DNA of 64,000 nucleotides from Mesorhizobium sp. LMG 17147 (GCF_024297145.1 NZ_JANCTC010000016.1:40458-104457), one strand, 5' to 3'. Numbered from the stretch's first letter, positions 15,847-24,589 are shown. Notes: a model not told the origin generated them from the sequence alone. A program made the numbers and translations.

Positions 15847-17778
15847 TCATTGCGTCCGAAATTTCCCCGGTCCGCGCGTGGGGATTGCGGCCGCGGTCCT
15901 GGCCGGCTGCAGCACAGGCTTCCTCTTGTCCGACGACTGACCAGACCCATCCCGTGCAACACGATCCGCCGAGACGTCTCCGACCAGCGACGCAAGTTCG
16001 GTCTCGTCGAGCGTCTCGGTCTCGAGCAGCCTGCGTGCCGCCCTTTCCAGCACGTCGCGCCGCTCGGTGAGCAGGCCGACGGTTCGTTCGAACGCGGCCG
16101 CCACAATGTCGTGTACTTCCGTGTCGATGGCATCGGCGGCGGCTTCGCCGTAATCGTGCTCGCGCGGTCCGCCGGCGAGCGGGTTGGGGCTCAGGAAGGA
16201 GCGTGGGTCTTTTTCCAGCGCCACGTGCCCGAGTTTTGCCGACATGCCGTAACGCGTCACCATGGCGCGCGCTATGTCGGTTACCTTGGCGAGATCATCG
16301 GCGGCTCCGGTAGACAGATGGCCGAATACGATCCATTCGGCCGCCCTGCCGCCGAGCAGCACCGCCATCTTGTTGTCCAGCTCCTCGCGTGTCATCAGGA
16401 AGCGGTCCTCGGTCGGACGCTGGATAGTGTAGCCGAGCGCGCCGACGCCGCGTGGTATGATCGACACCTTGTGCACCGGGTCGACGCCAGGCAGCGCCAT
16501 GGCTACCAGCGCATGACCCATTTCATGATAGGCGACGATCTCGCGTTCCTTCGGGTTCAGGAGCCGGTTGCGCTTCTCCAGTCCCGCGACGATGCGCTCC
16601 ACCGCATTGTTGAAATCGTCCATCGTTACCGCATCCGCCTTGCGGCGCGTGGCGAGCAACGTCGCCTCGTTCACAAGATTGGCCAGGTCAGCACCGGTGA
16701 ACCCGGGCGTCAGCGCGGCCACTTTTTCCGCATCGACGTCCGTCGCCAGCTTGGCCTTGCTCATGTGGACCTGCAGGATCTTGATGCGACCCTGCTTGTC
16801 GGGCCGGTCGACCAATACCTGGCGGTCGAATCGGCCGGCGCGCAGAAGGGCCGGGTCAAGGATTTCAGGACGGTTCGTTGCGGCCAGCAGCACCACGCCG
16901 ATCTGTGGGTCGAAACCGTCGAGTTCGACGAGAAGCTGGTTGAGCGTCTGCTCCTTTTCGTCATGCCCGCCGACCATGGTCCCGCGGGCGCGGCCAAGAG
17001 CATCGAGCTCGTCGATGAATATGATGGCGGGAGCCTTGGACCGCGCCTGCTCGAAAAGATCGCGCACACGCGCGGCCCCGACCCCCACGAACATCTCGAC
17101 GAACTCCGAACCGGAGATCGAAAAGAACGGAACCTTGGCTTCGCCCGCGACGGCCTTGGCGAGCAGGGTTTTGCCCGTCCCCGGCGGCCCGACCAGCAGC
17201 ACGCCCTTGGGCATGCGTCCTCCGAGGCGGCCGTATTCGCCCGGGTTCTTGAGAAAATCCACAATCTCCTGCAGCTCGGCCTTGGCCTCGTCGACCCCCG
17301 CCACATCGTCGAAGGTCACGCCGGTATTGGCTTCGACATAGATTCTGGCCTTGCTCCTGCCAATTTGCATCAACCCGCCGACGCCGCCGTCCATGCGCCT
17401 TAGAAGCAGCATCCACAGGCCAAAGAAGACGACCACCGGCACAACCCAGGAAAGCAGGTCGCCCAGGAAGGTGCTTTCGACCTGGCCAGTCACAGTGACG
17501 CCGTGTTCCTGCAGGTCACGGGCGAGGTTCGGCTCGACGCGTGTGGTGATAAACAGCGGCCTGCCGTCTTGCGGCTCCTTGAAGCGGCCCTGGATGAATC
17601 GGTCCGAAACCTGCACCTCGGCGATTTTGCCGGCGTTCAGCAGGGCCTCGAACTGGCTGTACGGTATCTGGGCGACGTGTTGCGTCGTGGCATAGATGTA
17701 CTGGACGACCATCACGCCCACGAATGCCGCGATCCAGTACCAGATATTGAACTGGGTCTTTCTGTTGCTCATGTCCAT
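15847..17778 (-). CDS. ftsH: ATP-dependent zinc metalloprotease FtsH
   Basis: About 643 residues, anchored in the inner membrane and degrading unneeded or misfolded membrane and cytosolic proteins as a hexamer. Two membrane helices flank a periplasmic region (residues about 13-125). The AAA+ module has Walker A GPPGTGKT and Walker B IIFIDELDALG, with pore motif FVGVGAARVRDLF. The protease zinc site is HEMGH. The ATG at 17778 is preceded by GTGGAGGCCGCC. A longer frame runs upstream but has no FtsH homology. The C-terminal 40 residues are not conserved. It lies 116 bp downstream of the Crp-like gene on the same strand. Rhizobia usually carry another, essential ftsH, so this is probably an accessory copy. 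Confidence 0.93.
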   Translation of the reverse strand: MDMSNRKTQFNIWYWIAAFVGVMVVQYIYATTQHVAQIPYSQFEALLNAGKIAEVQVSDRFIQGRFKEPQDGRPLFITTRVEPNLARDLQEHGVTVTGQVESTFLGDLLSWVVPVVVFFGLWMLLLRRMDGGVGGLMQIGRSKARIYVEANTGVTFDDVAGVDEAKAELQEIVDFLKNPGEYGRLGGRMPKGVLLVGPPGTGKTLLAKAVAGEAKVPFFSISGSEFVEMFVGVGAARVRDLFEQARSKAPAIIFIDELDALGRARGTMVGGHDEKEQTLNQLLVELDGFDPQIGVVLLAATNRPEILDPALLRAGRFDRQVLVDRPDKQGRIKILQVHMSKAKLATDVDAEKVAALTPGFTGADLANLVNEATLLATRRKADAVTMDDFNNAVERIVAGLEKRNRLLNPKEREIVAYHEMGHALVAMALPGVDPVHKVSIIPRGVGALGYTIQRPTEDRFLMTREELDNKMAVLLGGRAAEWIVFGHLSTGAADDLAKVTDIARAMVTRYGMSAKLGHVALEKDPRSFLSPNPLAGGPREHDYGEAAADAIDTEVHDIVAAAFERTVGLLTERRDVLERAARRLLETETLDETELASLVGDVSADRVARDGSGQSSDKRKPVLQPARTAAAIPTRGPGKFRTQ

Positions 17779-17894
17779 GGCGGCCTCCACAGGGAAACGG
17801 ATATAGGTCGCCCAACCCGCGCGGCATCGGTGTAGGCCAGGTCCGGCGCAAAAAAGTGGGAGGCCCAGACCGGCCGGCGACGACAATGGGTCGG

Positions 17895-18677
17895 TCATTG
17901 TTCTTTCCTGTGCGGCATGCCCGGCCCACCTGTCACGCCGTTTTCCTCCGCCGGATAGACCCCCTTCAAGACGTCGTTGAAATGATGGCTGACGGCCGCA
18001 TTGCACTCGCAGGCATGCGAGCGCAACCCTTCTGGACTGCGTACCGCAAGCCGGGAGCGCCGGGTTTCGATGACGCCGCGCTGCCTCAGGTCTCGAATGA
18101 CTCGGCTCAGATAGGAGCGGCCGACCCCCAGCATTGTTGCAAGCTGTTCCTGCGTCACCGCCAGGTTTTCGGCGCCTGTCCGTTCTGTCGCGGCCAACAG
18201 CCATCTTGCCGTGCGCTGTTCGATCGAATGCGCTGCGCTGCAGGCGACGGATTGGAATACCTGCGCCATCAGGCAATCGGCGTAGCGGGCAAACAGGTGA
18301 CGCAATGTCAAGGACCGCAATTTGGCTTCTTCGAGATGGTGCAGGTCGATCCTGAAGAATGAACCGCCGAGTTGAACTTCGGCCCGTGCATACGCCGGAA
18401 GTCTCCCTTGACTGACGATGCCGCCGACCGCTCCTTCACGTCCGATGAGCGCAGTCTCGATCGCTCGCCCGTCGCTCAGCACGACGCGGTAGGAGACCAG
18501 GGCCGATCCGCGAGGGAAGTAGGCGTAACGGACTGCATCGCCTGGCTCGTGCAGCAAGGTCCCGGCGGGCGCCGACCATTGTTCGAGCCTCCGTTCCAGG
18601 ATCTCCCAGTCGTCGGCTCTGAGGGCCCGAAGCAGGTTGTTTCCGATCGGGTCTGGTTGTTTTCGAGGGTTCTCCAT
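17895..18677 (-). CDS. Crp/Fnr-family transcriptional regulator
   Basis: 260 residues. A cyclic-nucleotide-binding-like beta barrel occupies about residues 15-140 (GTLLHEPGDAVRYAYFPRGS). A helix-turn-helix follows at about 185-225 (VTQEQLATMLGVGRSYLSRV, then IRDLRQRGVIETRR). No cysteine cluster typical of Fnr is present, so oxygen sensing by an iron-sulfur centre is unlikely; the ligand is unknown. ATG at 18677 with a strong GGAAGGAGGAG site. It sits upstream of ftsH and divergent from kaiB, so it probably regulates one or both. Confidence 0.88.
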   Translation of the reverse strand: MENPRKQPDPIGNNLLRALRADDWEILERRLEQWSAPAGTLLHEPGDAVRYAYFPRGSALVSYRVVLSDGRAIETALIGREGAVGGIVSQGRLPAYARAEVQLGGSFFRIDLHHLEEAKLRSLTLRHLFARYADCLMAQVFQSVACSAAHSIEQRTARWLLAATERTGAENLAVTQEQLATMLGVGRSYLSRVIRDLRQRGVIETRRSRLAVRSPEGLRSHACECNAAVSHHFNDVLKGVYPAEENGVTGGPGMPHRKEQ

Positions 18678-18935
18678 CGCGCTCCTCCTTCCAAATGGCG
18701 GCGTTTACAACGGACGGCGCGGAGAAATGTTCAAAAGTGCGCAGACGAGGCGGGCGCGGCTATCTACACATTGCACAGGGGCGCTGATCCAGGCCTCACC
18801 GAGCGCGAGCCGTGGTGCATCGGCTTCCAGGCAGACCGACGGCTGCTGAGGGAAGAAAAATGCCGGCGACTGGATTCCGTGGCGTGGCGCCTCGTGCACG
18901 CCAAAAACTGCAACTCCCTGCAGCAAGGCGTGAAC

Positions 18936-19256
18936 ATGAGCGTCAGTGACCGGTCCAATCCAGGGGCCAACGGCCTGCTTCGACTCTATGTCGCCGGCGA
19001 TGGGCCGGGCGCCCGCCGGGCGCTGGAAAGCCGTCTGAGGATCGTGGAGGAGTTGGCCGGCGGTATCGAAATCCAGGTCGTCGACGTCCTCGCGCATCCT
19101 GAAGAGGCGGAAAGGGCCGGCATTCTGGCGACGCCGACGCTCTCGGATGAGTCAACCACTCCTCCGCGCCGGCTGATTGGCGACATCAGCAACATCACTC
19201 AGGTTCTCGACTATTTCGGTTATCGCAAGAAGGACAGTGGCTATGACCACAGCTGA
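18936..19256 (+). CDS. kaiB: KaiB-like clock protein
   Basis: About 106 residues with a thioredoxin-like KaiB domain: LRLYVAGDGPGARRALE opens the fold, followed by GIEIQVVDVLAHPEEAERA, then ILATPTLSDE and RRLIGDISN, all typical of KaiB. In cyanobacteria KaiB binds phosphorylated KaiC and resets the cycle; in non-photosynthetic bacteria KaiB/KaiC pairs have been linked to stress fitness or simple timers. ATG at 18936; a GTG two codons earlier is possible. The stop overlaps kaiC by 14 bases, showing coupling. No kaiA is present. Confidence 0.88.
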   Translation: MSVSDRSNPGANGLLRLYVAGDGPGARRALESRLRIVEELAGGIEIQVVDVLAHPEEAERAGILATPTLSDESTTPPRRLIGDISNITQVLDYFGYRKKDSGYDHS

Positions 19257-20730
19257 AGAGATCCTCATCGATCCTGTGCTCGAACGCGTCAGGACCGGTA
19301 TCGAGGCATTCGACGATCTTGTGATGGGCGGCCTGCCGCGCGGGCGCACCACGATCGTCGGAGGCACGCCGGGCAGTGGCAAGACTGTGTTTGCGACGCA
19401 GTTTTTGGCCCACGGCATCACCGTGCTCGACGAGCCCGGCGTCTTCGTCACGTTCGAGGAATCGCCGGTCGAGATCGAGGTCAACATGGCCAGCTTCGGC
19501 TGGGACATCCGCCGTTGGCGCGAGATGAACAAGCTGGTCTTCGTCGACGCCAGCCCGCGTGACCACGACCAGATGATTATCGGCAATTTCGATTTGTCAG
19601 GTTTGCTGACGCGTGTCCTGCACGCTGCGCGACAGGCCGCGGCGAAGCGCATCGTGCTGGATTCCGTCACGCAACTGTTCGACCACTTCGTGGCCGAGCA
19701 GACATCGGTGCGTCGGGAGCTCCTTCGCACCGCGACGGCGCTAAAGAGGGATGGTTTGACGGTGCTGATGACCGCCGAACGCAACAGCGAGTATGGCGAG
19801 ATCTCCCGCCACCGGATCGAGGAGTTCGTTGCCGACAACGTGGTAATCCTGCGCAACGCACTCGACCGCGAGCGGCGCAGGCGCACGATCGAAGTTCTCA
19901 AGATGCGGGGCAGCCGCCACGTCGAGGGCGAGGTGCCGATCACGCTTGTGGTGAAGCAAGGCATAGTGGCGGTGCCATTGTCTTCATTGCGGCTCGAGCA
20001 GCAATCCAGCACCAAGCGGGTGACGAGCGGCAATCCGGAACTCGACAGGATGTGTGGCGGTGGATTCTTCCGCGACAGCGTCACCCTCGTCAGCGGTGCG
20101 ACGGGCACCGGAAAGACGCTGCTGGTGACAAACTTTCTGGCAGGCGGCGCAGCGGCTGGCGAACGTGCCTTGCTGGTCGGCTACGAAGAGAGCCGCGGCC
20201 AGCTGTTCCGCAATGCGCGCGGCTGGGGCGTCGACTTCGAGGCCATGGAGGCGGATGGCCGGCTTAAGGTCGTTTGCATTTACCCGGAAGCGCAGAACTT
20301 GCCGGACCACCTGTTGATGATCCGCGAGCTCGTTGAGGAGTTCAACCCTGACCGGATCGCTATCGACAGCCTGTCGGCATTGGAACGGATCGCACCAGAG
20401 ACCGGTTTCCGTGAATTCCTGATCAGCCTCACTTCCTTCATCAAGAAACACGAGATCGCTGGCCTTTGCACGGCCACCAACAAATCGCTCGTCGGCGGCC
20501 AGAGTGCCAGCGAACAGCATATTTCAACCCTCACGGACTCGATCATCCTGTTGCGGTACATCCAGGAAGGGGATTTCATGCATCGGGGGATCATGGTGCT
20601 GAAAATGCGCGGCAGCGAGCATGACAAGCAGATTCGGCGCTTCACAATCGACGGCGCCGGCATGCATCTCGGTCAGCCCTTCGACGGCGCACCGGACGTG
20701 TTCGGCGACTCCGCCGCGTCCTCGGCGTGA
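19243..20730 (+). CDS. kaiC: KaiC double-domain ATPase/autokinase
   Basis: About 495 residues, two RecA-like domains. CI has Walker A GGTPGSGKT (near residue 40) and the catalytic pair E72-E73 (VTFEESP). CII has Walker A SGATGTGKT (284-292) and E315-E316 (GYEES). The phosphorylation segment QHISTLTDSIILLRY carries S428 and T429, matching the serine/threonine pair phosphorylated in cyanobacterial KaiC. All elements needed for autokinase and ATPase cycling are therefore present. The C-terminal tail is not obviously the KaiA-binding A-loop, in line with the missing kaiA. Overlaps kaiB upstream; a histidine kinase gene begins 11 bp downstream. Confidence 0.92.
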   Translation: MTTAEEILIDPVLERVRTGIEAFDDLVMGGLPRGRTTIVGGTPGSGKTVFATQFLAHGITVLDEPGVFVTFEESPVEIEVNMASFGWDIRRWREMNKLVFVDASPRDHDQMIIGNFDLSGLLTRVLHAARQAAAKRIVLDSVTQLFDHFVAEQTSVRRELLRTATALKRDGLTVLMTAERNSEYGEISRHRIEEFVADNVVILRNALDRERRRRTIEVLKMRGSRHVEGEVPITLVVKQGIVAVPLSSLRLEQQSSTKRVTSGNPELDRMCGGGFFRDSVTLVSGATGTGKTLLVTNFLAGGAAAGERALLVGYEESRGQLFRNARGWGVDFEAMEADGRLKVVCIYPEAQNLPDHLLMIRELVEEFNPDRIAIDSLSALERIAPETGFREFLISLTSFIKKHEIAGLCTATNKSLVGGQSASEQHISTLTDSIILLRYIQEGDFMHRGIMVLKMRGSEHDKQIRRFTIDGAGMHLGQPFDGAPDVFGDSAASSA

Positions 20731-20741
20731 GGAGCGTTGAG

Positions 20742-21884
20742 ATGGCGCGCGGCGCAGCCGAAATCTTGGACCAATACAGCGACGCAAGTCTGGCGGGCAT
20801 CAGCCAGCTTGACTTCCGACGGCTGATCGAAACCACGGCCGACGGGGTTCTCGTCGTCGATCTGTCGGGAACGGTGCTTTATGCAAATCCGGCGGGGGCC
20901 GCGATCTTCGGTTATCCGGCTGCCGATCTCGTCCACATTCCCCTCGGGCGGCCAGTCATATCGGGTGAAACCACGGAAATCACCGTCCACAGGCCCAATC
21001 GAGCACCAGCCGAAGTGGAAATGAGGACGGTTGAGCTTAGCTGGGACGGTAGGCCGGCGCTGCTTGCCAGTGTTCGCGACGTCTCCGCGCAACGCGCGCA
21101 GCAGGAGCGTCGACGTCAATCACAAAAGCTCGAAGCGGTCGGCCGGCTCGCCGCCGGCATCGTTCACGACATCAACAATCTGCTCGCGGTGTTCGAATCG
21201 GGGCTGCGACTGCTTCAGAAGCAGCTGCGCGACGATCCTGCCAATCCAAACACGGCGATTTTGATCGAAGAGTTGCTCAAACGAACGCAAAACGGCGGTG
21301 CGCTCACGCAGCAATTGCTCGCGTTCTCTCGCGGACAGTCGCTGTATCCGGAGACAATCGACCTGAATGGACGAATCGAAGCCGTCACGATGCTGCTGGA
21401 GCGGACGCTGGGGAACGGGATCCGCATCAGCCTTGAGCTGGATCCGGCACTTGGCCCTGTCCTCGTCGACGCCAATCAGCTGGACGTCGCCATCCTGAAC
21501 CTGGCTGTGAATGCCAAGGACGCGATGGCCGGCAGGGGCACGCTGGCGATCGAGACCAGCGACACTCCCGACGACATCGAAGACGTGGCCGCTCTGGCTG
21601 CTTCTTTCGTTCGGGTCACGGTCAGCGATACGGGGTGCGGGATGAGCAAGGAGGTCCTGGCCCAAGTGTTCGAGCCGTTCTTTACCACCAAGGCGGATGG
21701 CCGCGGAACCGGACTTGGGCTTAGCCAGGTTTACGGCTTCATCAAGCAGTCTGGGGGCCATGTTCGGATCGAGAGTGCGGTCGGCGAGGGAACAAGCGTT
21801 CATCTCTTTCTTCCCCGCGCGCCCAGCACAGGAAATCACGAGCCGCAAATGCAGGGCGAGATCCGGCTTAATACACGTCGGTGA
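20742..21884 (+). CDS. PAS-domain sensor histidine kinase linked to KaiBC
   Basis: About 380 residues, soluble. A PAS domain (about 25-120; VVDLSGTVLYANPAGAAIFG) precedes the kinase core. The H-box is LAAGIVHDINNLLAVFE, with the phospho-accepting His, and the ATP-binding part shows NAKDAMAG, VSDTGCGMS, and GTGLGLSQVYGF. It has no receiver domain and no response regulator gene follows. In cyanobacteria KaiC output passes through the kinase SasA, which has a KaiB-like sensor; this kinase has PAS instead, so the coupling would be different. ATG at 20742 with GAGGAG upstream; a GTG at 20727 is possible. Confidence 0.88.
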   Translation: MARGAAEILDQYSDASLAGISQLDFRRLIETTADGVLVVDLSGTVLYANPAGAAIFGYPAADLVHIPLGRPVISGETTEITVHRPNRAPAEVEMRTVELSWDGRPALLASVRDVSAQRAQQERRRQSQKLEAVGRLAAGIVHDINNLLAVFESGLRLLQKQLRDDPANPNTAILIEELLKRTQNGGALTQQLLAFSRGQSLYPETIDLNGRIEAVTMLLERTLGNGIRISLELDPALGPVLVDANQLDVAILNLAVNAKDAMAGRGTLAIETSDTPDDIEDVAALAASFVRVTVSDTGCGMSKEVLAQVFEPFFTTKADGRGTGLGLSQVYGFIKQSGGHVRIESAVGEGTSVHLFLPRAPSTGNHEPQMQGEIRLNTRR

Positions 21885-22004
21885 AAAGGCGGCCCTGTGT
21901 TTCGGCTACCGATGTGCCTGGCCGCAACGCCTGCAACGGCAGACCGCATCCATGGCGGTTGAAAAAAAGCGAGCCCGGAAATCCAGGCCCGCCGGCGATG
22001 CTGG

Positions 22005-22370
22005 TCAGGCCGTTGAAAGCGGACGGTCGCCGAAGAACCAGAGGCTTCCGGCAGCCAGGGCCGCCACGATGACGCCCACGATCACATGAGCCCACATGGC
22101 CGCTGCCAGGGCCGAAAAACCGAGGGCCCAAGGCGAGATCAGCGTCCACAGCCCAACCACCAGGTTTGCCCATTCCTCATAGGCATGGAACGCAACCAGC
22201 GCACCCACGGCGATCAGGGCGATCACCGCACCGGCGATCCAGGCGTTCCAGGCTGCATGGGGTTCAGCCGCAAAGCCGAGATACCAAGGCGACAGGACCA
22301 GCGCTATGCCGGCGATCACATTGACGATATCGATCACCGGACGTTTTTCAGCTTTCAGCCATTTCTCCAT
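22005..22370 (-). CDS. SPW-repeat membrane protein
   Basis: 121 residues with about four membrane helices. Two SPW motifs are seen, LSPWYLGF and ISPWALGF, each inside a hydrophobic segment, which defines the SPW repeat family of unknown function. A short basic N-terminus (MEKWLKAEKRP) is probably cytoplasmic. ATG at 22370 follows a strong AAAGGAGGATG. It is the last gene of the heat-shock operon running leftwards from 24.6 kb and overlaps the end of the omega-like gene by 16 bp. Related HdeD-like membrane proteins occur in heat-resistance loci, but this is a distinct family. Confidence 0.85.
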   Translation of the reverse strand: MEKWLKAEKRPVIDIVNVIAGIALVLSPWYLGFAAEPHAAWNAWIAGAVIALIAVGALVAFHAYEEWANLVVGLWTLISPWALGFSALAAAMWAHVIVGVIVAALAAGSLWFFGDRPLSTA

Positions 22371-22717
22371 TGTTCATCCTCCTTTCTTGACCTTATCAGT
22401 GCACCGCCCTCTGAGCGAAGGCGGGTGCGGCAGCCAGGGATTGCCCTTCGCCACCGCGAAGCTTTTCTTCGTCGGCCGGGCCGAACCCGGCCATCGCGCG
22501 GAACCGAACCGGCCAGAACGAAGGGCTTGACCTCGTCGGGCTGGAAGCGGTTGCCGGCGATCTCGCGCAGGGCGAGTTCGACGGGCACGGTCACTTTGTC
22601 GGACAGGCGAGGCTCAGCGCCCCGGGTGAGCGCACGAGCCCGCCCCGCCGCGGCGACGGCCAGTGCGAAACGGTTCGGCACGGTATTTTCACAATCGAGC
22701 ACGATCAGCGGATCCAT
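22355..22717 (-). CDS. RNA polymerase omega-subunit-like protein
   Basis: 120 residues. The first 70 resemble RpoZ: MDPLIVLDCENTVPNRFALA, then GRARALTRGAEP and a conserved VELALREIAGNRFQPDEVK. In RpoZ this part wraps the beta-prime C-terminus and helps polymerase assembly. The rest is a highly basic tail (RRRKASRWRRAIP) not found in normal omega and possibly partly out of frame. The housekeeping rpoZ usually sits beside spoT/rel, which is not here, so this is probably a second copy. It is 9 bp downstream of the NDUFS4-like gene; ATG at 22717 follows GTGAGGTGCC. Confidence 0.7.
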   Translation of the reverse strand: MDPLIVLDCENTVPNRFALAVAAAGRARALTRGAEPRLSDKVTVPVELALREIAGNRFQPDEVKPFVLAGSVPRDGRVRPGRRRKASRWRRAIPGCRTRLRSEGGALIRSRKEDEQWRNG

Positions 22718-22726
22718 GACGGCACC

Positions 22727-23473
22727 TCACGTTGCCTTCTGCTTCTGTTGAGGAATGGAAACGGCCAGGTTCGCTGCCGTAACTGGCTCCAGTGCGAGCA
22801 GGGCCAACTCCACTTCGTCGAGCCGTGTCGGACGCGCGTTTTCCGGCATCCCCTCGGCCGTCGCGAGATCGACCAGATACTCGTTCCATGCCCAGTTTCG
22901 CAGGATGGCGCGTTTCTCGTCGGCCGCCAGAAGAGGATCGACGACCACGTCCATCGGCGATGCATAAAACGCCTCCGGGTCCGTCAGCGCCGGTCCATAA
23001 TGAGGCGCCTGCGAAACACCGCCGTGTCTGCTCTGCAGCAAAGCCAACTGGAGGCGGTTCCAGACAACGTCTGCGCCGGCCTGCAGGCGCTTGTCCGCAT
23101 CAGAAGATTCGACACTGGACTTTTCGGCCGCCGGGCTTCCTTGAACCGCGTAGGCAAGCCCCTGGCGTTTGGCATAGTCGATGGCCGCCTGAGCCGTCGG
23201 AAAATCGAGCTCCACCTGGCTCAGCGTGTCACCGCTTCCGGTGTAGCCCATCAGCGGTTCAATGACCGGCGCAGCACGCCGCTCGAACACCAGCCGCCAG
23301 CCCTTCGGCCGCGCACGGCCCGAGGTCATGACTGAGCGGCAAGGCTTGTAAATCCGTGCGATCGCATCACGCGGGAACTCGGATCGGCCGAACGACGGCG
23401 CTCGCCCGCGTTTGTCGTTTGCCGGTCCGAGATTTTCTACGACTGGTGTGACTTCTCTTTCTTGCTTCTGCAT
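22727..23473 (-). CDS. NDUFS4-like (complex I accessory) domain protein with a novel C-terminal domain
   Basis: About 248 residues. Residues about 35-110 match the ETC complex I subunit (NDUFS4/18 kDa) family: ARIYKPCRSVMTSGRARPKG, then a run to VELDFPTAQAAIDYAKRQGL. In alphaproteobacteria the usual family member is about 100 residues and assists NADH dehydrogenase. The C-terminal third (about 175-235) holds SPMDVVVDPLLAADEKRAIL and RNWAWNEYLVD, a module also found in the protein at 24838-25200. The middle is low-complexity. It lies between the Hsp20 genes and the omega-like gene in one operon, suggesting a stress-conditional version of the respiratory subunit. ATG at 23473 with GGGAGGGATG upstream. 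Confidence 0.72.
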   Translation of the reverse strand: MQKQEREVTPVVENLGPANDKRGRAPSFGRSEFPRDAIARIYKPCRSVMTSGRARPKGWRLVFERRAAPVIEPLMGYTGSGDTLSQVELDFPTAQAAIDYAKRQGLAYAVQGSPAAEKSSVESSDADKRLQAGADVVWNRLQLALLQSRHGGVSQAPHYGPALTDPEAFYASPMDVVVDPLLAADEKRAILRNWAWNEYLVDLATAEGMPENARPTRLDEVELALLALEPVTAANLAVSIPQQKQKAT

Positions 23474-23546
23474 CACTCATCCCTCCCATTTTTGGCGAAG
23501 GATGCGCCGGAGGCAGCGGCGTGCCGCCTCCGACCTGGTCCATGCG

Positions 23547-24047
23547 TCAGTGGGTGATCGGGATGCGCTTCACCTTCGACTGCGCGTTCGGGTTCTTCGG
23601 TAGCGTCAGGGTCAGGACGCCATTGGCAAAGGACGCCTTGACCTTGTCGTCCTCGACCTCGTAGCCGAGGGGTATGCGCCGCTCGAAGCGACCGTAGAAG
23701 CGCTCGGAGTAGTCCTTCTCGTCGGTCTCCGACCGCTTTTCGCCACGCAGGGTCAGCACGTCCTCCTCAAGCAGAACTTCGATATCCTTCTCCTCCATAC
23801 CGGGGACTTCGGCGGTGACGCGAAGCTCATTATCCGACTCCGAAATCTCCACCTTCGGCCAGCCGCTATCGAAAGGCGAAAGCTGTCCCGCAGCAGGCAA
23901 GCGCGTCTCGAAGCTCCTCAACATATCGTCAAAGAGCCTGTTTACCTCGCGGTGAAGCGAAAGGAACGGGTCGCCACCGCTATAGATGCTCGGGGCCTGG
24001 TTGTTGTTGCGGCCCCACGGGATAAGGTCACGCATGTTCATCTTCAT
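23547..24047 (-). CDS. Small heat-shock protein Hsp20
   Basis: 166 residues. The alpha-crystallin domain spans about 60-155 (PKVEISESDNELRVTAEVPG, then VLTLRGEKRSETDEKDY and FANGVLTLTLPKN), followed by a short tail. The I-X-I motif that joins dimers is present as RIPIT at the end. It binds unfolding proteins without ATP. The N-terminal arm has the phrase LHREVNRLFDDMLRSFE common to rhizobial class C sHsps. ATG at 24047 is preceded by GTGGAGGTGA. It is second in the operon, 69 bp after the first Hsp20 gene. Confidence 0.93.
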   Translation of the reverse strand: MKMNMRDLIPWGRNNNQAPSIYSGGDPFLSLHREVNRLFDDMLRSFETRLPAAGQLSPFDSGWPKVEISESDNELRVTAEVPGMEEKDIEVLLEEDVLTLRGEKRSETDEKDYSERFYGRFERRIPLGYEVEDDKVKASFANGVLTLTLPKNPNAQSKVKRIPITH

Positions 24048-24116
24048 TCACCTCCACGTTCAACCGCGCGGCACCGGGCGATTGCCGGTGCCGGTCGCTT
24101 CTGATTCACTCTGACT

Positions 24117-24587
24117 TCAGGCTGCGTTCTTTTCGGCGTCGATCTGCCGAGGCGCCGCCTTTGCCGTACTGCCGGCGAGGGCGATGCGGCGCGGCTTCAT
24201 CTCTTCGGGAAGCTCGCGCTTGAGATCGATGTTCAGCAGCCCATTGTCCAGGCTGGCGCCGACGACTTTCACATGGTCGGCCAGTTCGAACCGACGCTCG
24301 AAGTCGCGCCCGGCAATGCCGCGATAGAGATACTGGCCGTCATCGTCGCCAGATTGCGACCCGCTCACAACCAGCAGGTTAGGTTGATGAGTGATGGTCA
24401 GCTGATCCTGTGAGAAGCCGGCGACCGCCATGGTGATGCGATAGGCGTCCTCACCAGTCTTGGCGATGTCATAGGGCGGCCAATTGTCTATCGCAGTGAC
24501 ACGGCTCGCATTTTCCAACATGTTGAAAATGCGGTCGAAGCCGATGCTGGACCGGAACAGAGGGGTAAAATCGAGGTTTGTCCTCAT
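24117..24587 (-). CDS. Small heat-shock protein, IbpA-type Hsp20
   Basis: About 156 residues starting MRTNLDFTPLFRSSIGFDRI, the typical IbpA/HspA N-terminus of rhizobia. The alpha-crystallin domain covers about 38-140 (YDIAKTGEDAYRITMAVAGF, NLLVVSGSQ, HVKVVGASLDNGLLNIDLKR). A PRRIAL stretch provides the C-terminal I-X-I/L-like motif. ATG at 24587, chosen because of the strong AAAGGAGGATG in front of it. The leader contains a ROSE-like hairpin and an RpoH-type promoter, so expression should rise sharply on heating. It heads the operon of five genes running to 22005. Confidence 0.93.
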   Translation of the reverse strand: MRTNLDFTPLFRSSIGFDRIFNMLENASRVTAIDNWPPYDIAKTGEDAYRITMAVAGFSQDQLTITHQPNLLVVSGSQSGDDDGQYLYRGIAGRDFERRFELADHVKVVGASLDNGLLNIDLKRELPEEMKPRRIALAGSTAKAAPRQIDAEKNAA

Positions 24588-24589
24588 AG

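Noticed and set aside
15769..17403. Plus-strand frame of 544 codons opposite ftsH
   Set aside because: Antisense to a clear FtsH coding sequence; composition is that of reverse-read GC-rich codons.
17779..18276. N-terminal extension of FtsH to 809 residues
   Set aside because: The extension has no FtsH homology and overlaps the Crp-like gene; the ATG at 17778 has a strong ribosome site.
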